Below, one piece after another: positions 1-10,209 of a DNA stretch of 64,000 nucleotides. The notes beneath the pieces are model-generated. The model did not search any database and was not told the DNA's origin. It worked only from the letters and a program-made list of their open reading frames with translations. The stretch lies in contig OZ241746.1 in assembly GCA_965201045.1 (NCBI GenBank), forward strand, positions 2,232,001 through 2,296,000, read 5' to 3'. The translations under genes and the position numbers were made by a program. Origin of the DNA: JAPORK01 sp026710285 (GTDB lineage Bacteria > Pseudomonadota > Gammaproteobacteria > Pseudomonadales > Endozoicomonadaceae). The first letter of the stretch is position 1. The number at the start of each line of letters is the position of its first letter.

Positions 1-3000
1 TTGTAATCTCCAGAAAATTAATGATAACACAACAATATGATGAATCGGGCAGAGCTGTACGTGTTTATTTGCCCGATGGAGAAACTAATATTAACCTGTA
101 CGACGATGCATCAAGGTGTGTAGTTAGTTATAAAAAAAATCACTCAGGAGAACGCTCTGTCATCTCAGTGGTAAGAACAAACCAAGCATATCAACCCATT
201 AAACAGTGGTTATTACCTGCCCCGTCACAGCTACTGCCAACACTTAAGTATTTGTGCCTTTACAGTGATAAACAATTTGATGCCAAAGTCTCTTCAATAA
301 CTTATGATGGTTTTGGGCGACAGATTTTAAGTAGTGATCCTGAAGGTAAAGTAGTAAAAAAGACTTATGATGCCATAGGGAGATTAACCGACACGACAGA
401 CCCTGTGGGTAACCGCATACATCAGGTTTACAATCTAACCGGACAGGTAATCAAAAATGAATTTTTTCCGGTAGCAGGAGGACACTATTTACTCTCTTCT
501 TCTGGTTATAACGATGCAGGACAGCGGGTATGGCAGGCAGGAGAAGATGGTCAGCGAACCCTGTATACCTATACCATTAATGGTCAGTCAGACACTATAA
601 TAACACCGGAAGGACACCATTTTTCATGGCAATATAATCTGTTAGGATTGCCCATAAATAAGTTCATAGATGGTAAGCTACAGTGGCATGCTGATTATGA
701 TACAATCACAAAACGGTTAATTAAAAAAACAGATGAAACCAGCACCACTGTTTATTATTATACGCAAGACGGATTATTAAAACAGTTAGTTCACACAGGT
801 AAAAGTAGTTATCCTGATTATCAGCTTAAGTGGGAGTATGATAGCAACAGACGGTTAAGCAGTGTTACTGACATTTCTGGCAATAAAACAATACCCCGTT
901 ATGATACCTTGGGACGTATTACTGCAACAGATTATCAATCAGTCACAGGGAATAATGAAACATTATCAGCTGTGAGTTATGATCAATTTTTCCGTATTAG
1001 ACAACTGTTCTATGGTAGCGGTATGAAGCGGACTTTTGAGTATGATAAGTGGGGAGGTAATAAAGGTATTCTTGATCAAATTTCTGATAAATTAGTTAAT
1101 CACTGGCGTTTTGATTATGACTCAGAAAACAATATTACTACTTTAAAGCAACAAACCGGACAGGGTGAACAAGCCGTTGTACACTATCGCTATGATACAT
1201 TGAACAATCTGGTTTCCATGAGTTGTAAAGGGTCAGAAGGTTTACCGCTATGTCCCCGGGACACTGCTTTTACCGGATCAGGATTCAGACAGGCGCCAGT
1301 TATTGTGCGGCAATACTATTCTTTTACCCCCTTAAATCGTATCGATCAGGTTAAAGAAATTTTACAAACGAGTATACAGCAACAGACATCTATAAAAACG
1401 ATGCATTACCAGTACACAAACCCGTCTGTACCGTTACGGCTGCAGCAGATAAGTACTGCATGGGGACAAAATAGATCGGTTATTCAGAAACTGTATTATG
1501 ATAAAGCAGGCAATATGATCATTGATGGAGAAGATAACCATATCTCTTATAATGCTTTTAATCAAATTACACAGGTTGTCAATCCCGCAGGTAAACAAAG
1601 CAGCTATTTCTATGATAGCAGCGGAAAAGAGATTATAGAAAAAGATGATACACACACCGGTTACCTGTTCTATCGCAGAGGTAGGCTGATCAATGAACAA
1701 ATAATAACAGCAGAGAGTGGTTCACATAGGGTGGGTTATCAGGGAGTAGCCAGAGTAACAGATAGTAAAATTAGTGAATATTATGAAAACAGTTATAAAG
1801 GTAACATTGTTAGTATTTTTAGTAAAGCTGGTAACGGTGAGTACAGAATTAAGCAAACGAATCTTTATAGTCCGTATGGGATGGTATGGCATAAGAATCA
1901 AGTGTCTTCTGAATTGTATAAACAGACATTACAGGAGTTTGATGGTGAACGTACAGATCCTTTTACTGGCTGGCAATTTTTAGGTGCAGGACACCGTACT
2001 TATAATCCCAAACAACGTTACTTTGTTAGTGAAGATCCGGCAGGGGACGGCTATGCTTTTGGCAGTAATAATCCGGTTATGAATACAGATCCTTCAGGCA
2101 ATATGCCACACTGGTTAGGCAGCACACTACAGTGGGCAGGAAATATCTCAACGCTTGGGCTAAATACACTGCATAAGAAATGGGCTAATATTACTGCTGC
2201 TGCCATTGGTGTTGGTCTGTGCGTGGTCACTTTGGGTGCATCGATTCTTACCGAAGGTTCAACTGCCATGAGTACTATACTAGCAGGTTCTGCGGTAGCG
2301 AGCAGCCTTCCTGTTGCATCAGCAGTAATCCCTGCTAACAAAGGGCTGGGTATTGCGGCTTCAATAACAGGTCTTGCAGATCTGGTTATCAATATTGCAG
2401 CAGGTGCAGCACTGGCTTTTTTTGGCACAGCTGCGGCAGAAAGCATGGAAGGAACAGCCGCAGAAATGGAAGGGCTGATCTGGCTGAAAGGTCCTTGTAA
2501 TATGATCAAAATAGTCGGAACAAGAAAGATATATAAGGTAACAGCTTTACCGGAAGGTGTAGAAGCAAGTGAAATAGTTCCGGCACTCAAAGCACATATC
2601 CTTCAGGCAGGTCTTTCTCATTATCTCAGTGAAGGAGATAATCTAGTTATAAAAGACGCAAAGACAATAATTTACTTATGGAAATGGTTGCGTATGTCCA
2701 AATTTAAGGATTTAATTCTTTGTGATACAGGAACACTTTTCATAACATCACGGATTAACGGTAAGCCTTTATCTTTAGATACGTATTCATCTTTAATGCA
2801 TCTGAGGAATGAATCGCTGCAATCTTCCTTAACGCAGCAAGTGCTAGATGCATATCAGATTGCACTGCAAACAGTGCTGGAATCTTTATCTGATGGCACT
2901 CATACCGTTAAGATGAACGAAGAAAGCGATCCGATAGATGTCTATGCGCTCAGTTGGATTGTGCCTGTTGGAGAATACATTGTTATTTGTGGCGAAGATG

Positions 3001-3215
3001 ATATTGCTGGTGGTCATATGACTGTATTAAGAAGGCTGGATGATGCATGGCAATGCTGTATTTTTAACCTCTGTGGTCATATATATGCCGAGAGAAGTAA
3101 TCTGAGTGCAATCTACAGAGAATATTTCTGGTCCTATTCACAAAATGAGCCCTATATTTGCTTTATACTAAAACTCAGAGACCGTTTTATTGAAGAAGTC
3201 ATTCCGGAATTATGA
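1..3215 (+). CDS. Rhs/YD-repeat protein, copy 1 (5' end outside window)
   Basis: The reading frame is open to the left edge. Codons upstream of the ATG at 21 read VISRKL, matching the IFRKL stretch of the intact paralogues, so this is the C-terminal ~1070 residues of a ~1840-residue protein. Visible are many YD-type repeats (YDESGRAVRVYLPDG, YDAIGRLTD), the Rhs core terminus (RTDPFTGWQFLGAGHRTYNP, then SEDPAGDGYAFGSNNP and DPSGNMP), and a long Ala/Gly-rich hydrophobic region. The C-terminal ~230 residues carry conserved Cys (LILCDTG, codon at 2721) and His (GGHMTVL, codon at 3015). In known Rhs proteins the core forms a shell enclosing a C-terminal toxin. Here the Cys/His pair suggests a cysteine-hydrolase-like toxin domain, which is inference. 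It ends EEVIPEL, a few residues shorter than copies 2 and 3, apparently because of one extra T near the end. No immunity-like gene follows. Confidence 0.9.
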   Translation, partial: VISRKLMITQQYDESGRAVRVYLPDGETNINLYDDASRCVVSYKKNHSGERSVISVVRTNQAYQPIKQWLLPAPSQLLPTLKYLCLYSDKQFDAKVSSITYDGFGRQILSSDPEGKVVKKTYDAIGRLTDTTDPVGNRIHQVYNLTGQVIKNEFFPVAGGHYLLSSSGYNDAGQRVWQAGEDGQRTLYTYTINGQSDTIITPEGHHFSWQYNLLGLPINKFIDGKLQWHADYDTITKRLIKKTDETSTTVYYYTQDGLLKQLVHTGKSSYPDYQLKWEYDSNRRLSSVTDISGNKTIPRYDTLGRITATDYQSVTGNNETLSAVSYDQFFRIRQLFYGSGMKRTFEYDKWGGNKGILDQISDKLVNHWRFDYDSENNITTLKQQTGQGEQAVVHYRYDTLNNLVSMSCKGSEGLPLCPRDTAFTGSGFRQAPVIVRQYYSFTPLNRIDQVKEILQTSIQQQTSIKTMHYQYTNPSVPLRLQQISTAWGQNRSVIQKLYYDKAGNMIIDGEDNHISYNAFNQITQVVNPAGKQSSYFYDSSGKEIIEKDDTHTGYLFYRRGRLINEQIITAESGSHRVGYQGVARVTDSKISEYYENSYKGNIVSIFSKAGNGEYRIKQTNLYSPYGMVWHKNQVSSELYKQTLQEFDGERTDPFTGWQFLGAGHRTYNPKQRYFVSEDPAGDGYAFGSNNPVMNTDPSGNMPHWLGSTLQWAGNISTLGLNTLHKKWANITAAAIGVGLCVVTLGASILTEGSTAMSTILAGSAVASSLPVASAVIPANKGLGIAASITGLADLVINIAAGAALAFFGTAAAESMEGTAAEMEGLIWLKGPCNMIKIVGTRKIYKVTALPEGVEASEIVPALKAHILQAGLSHYLSEGDNLVIKDAKTIIYLWKWLRMSKFKDLILCDTGTLFITSRINGKPLSLDTYSSLMHLRNESLQSSLTQQVLDAYQIALQTVLESLSDGTHTVKMNEESDPIDVYALSWIVPVGEYIVICGEDDIAGGHMTVLRRLDDAWQCCIFNLCGHIYAERSNLSAIYREYFWSYSQNEPYICFILKLRDRFIEEVIPEL

Positions 3216-3216
3216 T

Positions 3217-3290
3217 GTAGTAACCTAAAATCTGCCAACCCGGTTAAGGTGCAATGTATCCAAAACTGAAGAGATAACATGACCACGTCA
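3217..3290. mobile_element. Degenerate IS3-family terminus
   Basis: The sequence just after Rhs copy 1 (CCAACCCGGTTAAGG, then TATCCAAAACTG, then AGAGATAACATGAC) closely follows the 5' end of the intact IS3-family element at 42379-43652 (CCAACCCAGTTAAGG, TATCCAAAACTGG, AGAGATAAAATGAC) but has many substitutions. It appears to be an old insertion end. A similar, weaker relic follows Rhs copy 3. Confidence 0.6.
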
Positions 3291-3419
3291 TGCCAGTTTA
3301 TAGCATAATTTATTTGCTGGTAAAAACAGGAATTTTTGTGTAAATCATTTTTGTTTTTTCGTTTATGATTATTTACACCATTCATATTTGTTTTTATTTA
3401 ATATCTTGTCATACTCAAT

Positions 3420-6400
3420 ATGTTCAGCAGAATCCAACAAAATAAAAAATATATATTTATTGTTTTCATTATATTAAGTATTATATTTTTACTTGCTATT
3501 AATCAGACAGGTCATAGTCAATCTAATGCACAGCCTATCAATTTTACAGACAACAAACTAATTGTTCCCCATGCTGTATTAACTGTTAATAATAAAAATT
3601 ATCAGCATAATCATTCATACGATAAAAAAATAAAACAACAACCTAGTGATGAATCAGAACCATGGTCTAATGCATTTAACTTTAGAAAAAGTATGGGGAC
3701 TAACGTAGATCCTCGCACAGGCATATTGAGTGCTTATGTTAAAGCGGGTACTATGCTCAGTAATTTAGGGCACGGACCTAATATTGACTTAGAAGTCAAC
3801 TATAGTAGCGGTTCACAAGCAAATCCTGACGGATTGGGTGTGGGCTGGAGCTGGAATTTAACGCATTTTAATCCGGTTACACATCAATTAATCACATCCA
3901 CCGGACACAGTTTTTATTTGCAACAAAAGTCTGATGGTCACTGGTTACCTTTATATCATAAACTTCAAGATATACGAATTGAAGGAAATACACAGAACCG
4001 GTTTATAATTACCTATGCAAACGGATTACGAGAAACGCTCAATCATGTAGGGTATGAAATCGCAATGGAGCAGCAAAATGGTTGGGGGGTACACTTCCAC
4101 TATATTGGCAAAACAAACTTACTTCGCTCGGTTAATGATGATTTAGGACATAGTATTATATTACATTATACACAAGGTCGCATCATTGTTATTAGCAAAG
4201 GAAGTACAGGACAGTCTGTTCCGGTCAGTATTTTTGTAAATAATAATTGACTGGATTATATGAATATACGTTCAAAGAGTACTAATAACAATACTAATAT
4301 TCACATTCATTACCTTGGACATTTAATCAGTGAAGTTGATTATCCTACCGGATTAAAAGATGAGATAAGTTATAACTGCAACGGTGCTATAAAAGTTTCA
4401 CTATACAGCAAAAGTTCTCTACATACTTTATGTGCAGTTGCAAAAAAAACAGTTATTCCGGGAATCGGAATGGATGCAATAGTTATGCATTACCAATATT
4501 CTGATACCAACGCCAATGAGCATAATTACCTGGGCTTTAATGCAGGTCTTTCTGCCAGAGCGCAAACATATAAAGATGTACTATTTGAAGCACCGGTGAA
4601 TTATACTTATCAGACAGCACAGGATAATGGATTAATCAGAGAAATACGCACCTACAATAAGTATCATTTACTGATTGATGACCAGCAAATTAGTGATCAG
4701 AGCGGAAAAACTTTATTTTCAGTTCACAATTTTTTTTGCCACACTGATCAGATAAATGGTTGTGCACATACTACCTTTAAAAAGCTACCCATCACTTATG
4801 GTTTACCGTTACAAATCATTACAAAGACATGGAGCGCTTCTGCTGAGCAACCCGGCATAACCAAAGTAACAGCCACTTATGATAAATTGGGTCGAATTAT
4901 TAGCCAAACAGATACTTATGGTCGTACTACGAAAACTGTTTATTGCTCTGTAAAAGGAGACAACACCTGTCCTGCTGAGCCTGAAGAATGGTCTTTTAAT
5001 ACTTTAGTCAAATCGGTAACACTTTATCCTGCTAAGATAGCAACTGATACAACATCACCCACTCCGCTAACAACCAAAAATTATTACCGTAAAGAAAAAA
5101 ATTATAATGGTAAAGGATATATCAATGTACTTTATCAGCAGATATTGCAGTCAGGCGGACAATATGTAAAAACGACAAACTATTATTATAAGGATGATGA
5201 TAACCCGTTGACATGGGGACTTCTGAAACAAAAAGTATTGACAGATAACAGTACCACTGCTGCAATAAAGCGTGATTATTATTATTTACAAAGTGATGAT
5301 GGTCAGAAAAAAACTGTACAGAGTGCACTGGAGCTTAAAAACGGTCAACGTCAGTTATCTTCTTCTGTGGTTAGTAGTTTATTTACCGGTCAGCTATTAG
5401 CGAATACTGATCCTGCCGAAAAGAACACAACCTGTTACCATTATGATGCATGGGACCGCCCGGTAAGCAGTGATTTTGCTATAGGTACACCCTTTGCGGT
5501 TAGTGTACATTATCAGTACACGACTTCACCGGCTCTCAATCAGGTACTGATTACCGCACCCAATGGATTGCAGCATAAAGTAATTTTTGATGGAATGGGG
5601 CGGCAGTTAATGGATTTTGATGAGGCAATTGACACTGCTGGTAAGGCTAAGCATGGTGTTTGGCATCTCAAGAAAAAGATAACTTATGATCAATATGGAC
5701 GTGTTAAAGCACAGTATGCTTACATTTTTAAATCTCCCATGATATTTCATGAGTTAATGATAACACAGCGATATGATGAGTCAGGCAGAGCTGTACGTGT
5801 TTATCTGCCCGGTGGAGAAATTAATGTTAATCTGTACGACGATGCGCTAAGGTGTGTAGTCAGTTATAAAAAAATAGCTCAGGAAAACGCTCTGTCATCT
5901 CAGTGGTACGAACAAACCAAGCAGATAAACCCGTTAAACAGTGGATATTACCTACCCGGTCACAATCTATGCCAACACTCAAATCTCTGTGCCTTGATAG
6001 CGATAAGAAAGCTGATGCCAAAGTCTCTGTAATAACTTATGATGGTTTCGGACGACAGGTTGCAAGTCATAATCCTGAAGGTAAAGTAGTAAAAAAGACA
6101 TATGACGCCATAGGGCGATTAACCGACATCACAGACCCTGCGGGTAATCGTATACATCGGATTTACAATCTGACCGGACAGGCAATTAAAAATGAATTTT
6201 TTCCGGTAACAGGGGGGCACTATTTACTTGCTTCTGCTGGCTATAACTATGCAGGACAGCGTGTATGGCAGGCAGGAGAAGATGGTCAGCGTACTGTATA
6301 TTCCTATACAGTTAATGGTCAGCCAGACACTATAATAACACCGGCAGGACACCATTTTTCATGGCAATATAATCTGTTAGGATTACCTGTTAATAAGTTT

Positions 6401-8962
6401 ACAGATGGTAAACTACAGTGGCATGCTGATTACGATACAATCACAAAACGGTTAATTAAAAAAGCAGATGCAACCAGTACCACTGTTTATTATTATACGG
6501 CGGACGGATTACTAAAACAGTTGGTTCACACAGGTAAAAGTAGTTATCCTGATTATCAGCTTAAGTGGGAGTATGATAGCAACAGACGGTTAAGCAGTGT
6601 TACTGACATTTATGGCAATAAAACAATACCTCGCTATGATACCTTGGGACGTATTACTGCAACAGATTATCAATCAGTCACAGGGAGTCATGAAACACTA
6701 TCTGCTGTGAATTATGATCAGTTTTCCCGGATCAGACAGCGCTACTATGGTAGCGGTATGAAACGGACTATTAAATATGATCAGTGGGGAAATCAGCAAG
6801 ATATTATTGATCAAATGTCGGGTAAATTAATTAATCACTGGACCTTTGATTATGACTCAGAAAATAATATTACTACTTTACAGCAACAAACCGTACAAGG
6901 TGAGCAAGCCGTTTTTCACTATCGCTATGATACATTGAACAATCTGATTTTCATGAATTGTACAGGATCAGCAGGTTTACCTCTATGTCCACGGGATACT
7001 GCTTTTTCCGGATCAGAATTCGGGCAGGCACCAGTCATTGTAAGGCAGGATTATTCTTTTACACCCTTAAATCGTATCGATCAGGTTAAAGAAATTTTAC
7101 AAAGTAGTATGCAGAAACGGACATCAATAAAAACAATGCATTATCAATACACAAACCCGTTAGTACCGTTGCGATTGCAGCAGATAAGTACTGCGTGGGG
7201 GCAAAACAGATCGGTTATTCAGAAACTGTATTATGACAAAGCAGGCAATATGATCATTGACGGAGAAGATAACCATATCTCTTATAATGCTTTTAATCAA
7301 ATTACACAGGTTGTCAATCCCGCTGGCAAACAAAGCAGTTATTCCTATGATAGCGCTGGAAAAGAAATTATGGAAAAAGATCCTATCCACACCAGTTATC
7401 TATTCTATCGCGGTGGCAGGCTGATCAATGAACAAACAATAACAGCAGAAAGTGGTTCACATAGGGTGGGTTATCAGGGGGTAGCCAGAGTAACAGATGG
7501 TAGAATCAGTGAATATTATGAAAACAGTTATAAGGGGGATGTTGTTAGTATTTTCAGTAAAGCAGATAACGATAAGTACAAAATTAAGCAGACTAATATT
7601 TATAGTCCGTATGGGATGGTATGGCATAAGAATCAAGTGTCTTCTGAATTGTATAAACAGACTTTACAGAAATTTGATGGTGAACGAACAGATCCTTTTA
7701 CTGGCTGGCAATTTTTAGGTGCAGGACACCGTACTTATAATCCCAAACAACGTTACTTTGTTAGTGAAGATCCTGCAGGGGATGGCTATGCTTTTGGTAG
7801 CAATAATCCGGTTATGAATACAGATCCTTCAGGCAATATGCCGCACTGGTTAGGTGACACGTTACAGTGGGCAGGAAATATTTCTACTTTTGGTTTAAAT
7901 ACACTGCACAAGAAATGGGCTAATATTACTGCTGCTGCTATTGGTGCAGGTCTGTGCGTGGTTACTCTGGGTGCATCAATTCTTACCGAAGGATCAACTG
8001 CAATGAGTACTGTACTGGCAGGTTCTGCATTAGCGAGCAGCTTGCCGGTTACTTCAGCAGCAATTCCTGCTAATAAAGGACTCGGTATTGCAGCTTCAGT
8101 AACAGGTCTTGCAGATCTAGTTATCAATATTGCAGCCGGTGCAGCACTGGCTTTTTTTGGCACAGCTGCGGCAGAAAGCATGGAAGAAACAGCCATAGAG
8201 ATGGAAGAGCTGCCCTGGTCGAAAGATTCTTGTGAGATGCTTAAAGGATTTACCGTACAAACTGAAAATGCTTCAGCAGGATTACCGTCCGGTGTAGTCA
8301 CAACCGAAGTAGGTCCAGCACTCAAAACACACCTCCTGCAGGCTGGTCTTACTCATTATCTTGGAGAGAATCGTCTGATTCTAAAAAATACAGATGCAGT
8401 ACTCTACATATGGAAATGGTTGTGCATGTCCCGCTTTAAGAATTTAATTTTTTGTGACACAGCAACCATTCTTATAACAGCACGAATTAACGGTAAGTCT
8501 TTAGCATTAAATTCATTGTCAAATTTGATAAACCTGCATAATGAATTAGATCAACCTTTATCAGAGTTCTCAGAATTGAGGAAATATTGTTATAAAGGCA
8601 TGTTGGAACAAATACTGCATTCTTTATCTGATAACCATACTGTTATAAGTACAAAAGTAAGAGGAAATGAGATAAATTTCTACGCGCTGAGTCGGATGGT
8701 ACCTGTTGGAGAGCATATTGTTATCTGTGGCAATGATGAGGTCTCTCGTCCTTATATCACTGTATTACGAAGGCTTGATGATGAATGGCAGTATTGTAAT
8801 TTTAATTGTGGTGTTATGTTTGCAAAAAGAAGTAATCTCAGTGCTATATACAGAGAGTTTTTCTGGTCGCATACACGAAATGAGCCAGATATTAGCTTAA
8901 TATTAAAACTAAAGGACGATTTTATTGAAGAGGTTATTCCGGAAGCTGATATAATAGCCTAA
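3420..8962 (+). pseudogene. Rhs/YD-repeat protein, copy 2, broken by a stop codon and a frameshift
   Basis: Two lesions disrupt an otherwise full-length copy of the intact Rhs gene at 10210-15753. First, an in-frame TGA at 4248-4250 replaces the CGA (Arg) of the intact copy, and the frame continues directly afterwards. Second, a run of seven A at 5868-5874 replaces the eight A found at the same place in copies 1, 3 and 4, which shifts the remainder (to 8962) into another frame. The pieces together encode an N-terminal hydrophobic segment (IFIVFIILSIIFLLAIN), YD repeats, the Rhs core terminus, the hydrophobic region and the Cys/His C-terminal domain (IFCDTAT; PYITVLRRLDDEW, where the usual His is Tyr). 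Near-identity to copy 3 over long stretches suggests recent decay or gene conversion. Readthrough of the UGA plus slippage on the A-run could in principle restore a product, but loss of function is simpler. The ATG aligns with Met8 of copy 3. Confidence 0.88.
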
Positions 8963-9137
8963 AATCTGTTTATCAGTTTTACTAATCCAAATACAGGTTG
9001 ATTGCCGTATGAGTCGCTCTGATCACTTTTTATCAATCGTACTAATTAATAAATAAATCAATAATTTATATCCTATACAGGAACTTTCTCCTTTTGGTAG
9101 ACTCAAATATTTATTGCAGATAATAAGGATGTTGATT

Positions 9138-10058
9138 ATGAGATTGAATAAAAATGGAATTGTTATATTTTTAGCCCTGGTTGCGATTTTGGTCCTGAAC
9201 CTTGGGAAATGTTTTGCAGCAGAATCAGAGCTTCCAAATGAAGCCTGTAAAGACCTCAGCAGTTATGCCCCCTATGGCAACCCGATAATAAATGCCTCTA
9301 CTGCTAAAACCAGTATTATGGAGTTCTCTGTTACAGAAGGCACGTGGCATGATTTTAATTGGAATGACCTTTGTGTTGTATCTGCTCTCGGTTATGGTGA
9401 TCACGGTGCCACCCTGCTGGTACGCAAGAAAGATGAAGCCGATACTGACCGTAGATATGCTCTGAAAATTTATCATGGCGTCACAATGAGTCACGATATC
9501 GAACGGGAAATGAGAATCAATAAGTTTCTGCAAGACTCCCCTGGTGTAACAACCCTCCACAGCGTTTTCTATGCAGACAGATCACCAGATATTCCCGTTA
9601 TGTTCATTCAGGATCTTAACGAAACTACATTATCCAAAAGGTATTACTCATCTTTCGAAGCAATATCATTTGAGGAAATCACAAGTCAGGTACTGGACCT
9701 TCTTCAGGCTGTATTAGCTATGCATGAAAAAGGCGTGGTCCATAACGACTTGAGTATTAATAATGTGATGCTGGATAAAAAGAACCATATTAAATTTATT
9801 GATTTCACTTATGCACAATTTATTGATGAATCCCATGAGGCTTGCCCTGTCTGTGGCGACTTAAGTGATGCTGTAAAGCTTAGCAAAATCATGGCATCAG
9901 ATAATATTGAAAGAGGATGTGAAGCATCTTCTGCACACAACGAATTCTGGAATCAAATTGACAGGCTTGAAGAAGTAGATGAAAACATTTCTTATGAGGA
10001 CTATGTGATTTTAATGAGAGATGCCATTAAGAAGTTATCAAGATTACATAGAACTTAA
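9138..10058 (+). CDS. Secreted eukaryotic-type protein kinase
   Basis: A 306-residue protein with a signal peptide (basic start, IVIFLALVAILVLNLG core, likely cleavage after CFAA at residue 28) followed by a protein-kinase fold. Motifs seen: glycine-rich loop GYGDHGATLLV (85-95), invariant Lys in YALKIY (K110), a helix-C Glu candidate in DIEREMR, catalytic loop HNDLSINN (D204, N209), and the metal-binding Asp in IDFTYA (D222; DFT instead of DFG). The key catalytic residues are therefore present. The start at 9138 is chosen over upstream TTG 9114 and ATG 9129 because an AAGG at 9125-9128 lies about nine bases before it. The gene sits between Rhs copies 2 and 3 in the same orientation, ahead of a strong hairpin. 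A kinase with an export signal cannot act on cytoplasmic ATP pools of the bacterium, so I infer action in a host compartment. It could instead be a small-molecule kinase of the same fold. Confidence 0.82.
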   Translation: MRLNKNGIVIFLALVAILVLNLGKCFAAESELPNEACKDLSSYAPYGNPIINASTAKTSIMEFSVTEGTWHDFNWNDLCVVSALGYGDHGATLLVRKKDEADTDRRYALKIYHGVTMSHDIEREMRINKFLQDSPGVTTLHSVFYADRSPDIPVMFIQDLNETTLSKRYYSSFEAISFEEITSQVLDLLQAVLAMHEKGVVHNDLSINNVMLDKKNHIKFIDFTYAQFIDESHEACPVCGDLSDAVKLSKIMASDNIERGCEASSAHNEFWNQIDRLEEVDENISYEDYVILMRDAIKKLSRLHRT

Positions 10059-10087
10059 TAGTTCACCAAAACCCTTTTCTACTAAGA

Positions 10088-10113
10088 CAACGCCGACTAA
10101 AAAGTCGGTGTTG
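10088..10113 (+). terminator. Strong hairpin after the kinase gene
   Basis: Arms CAACGCCGACT (10088-10098) and AGTCGGTGTTG (10103-10113) pair over 11 bp with one G-T wobble around an AAAA loop, 30 bases after the kinase stop. The following T-run is short (GGTTTTAAAAG), so termination efficiency is uncertain. Confidence 0.6.
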
Positions 10114-10209
10114 CAGGTTTTAAAAGATTGAAACAATCACAGCCAGCTCAGTTAGCAACAATATTCACCAACTTATCAGGCACAAAGTAACAGACGTAAA
10201 TGATATTAT

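Noticed and set aside
2051..2590. 179-codon minus-strand ORF (and its counterparts at 7786-8325, 14583-15122, 20370-20918)
   Set aside because: Each lies antisense to the Ala/Gly-rich segment of an Rhs gene; the repeated occurrence only reflects the paralogy of the sense genes.
3152..3385. 77-codon minus-strand ORF after Rhs copy 1
   Set aside because: Its VVMLSLQFWIH stretch is antisense IS3-end sequence, also seen in the hybrid tail at 61630; it is a relic, not a gene.
9225..9560. 111-codon minus-strand ORF
   Set aside because: Fully antisense to the kinase gene, which has clear motifs and a ribosome-binding site.
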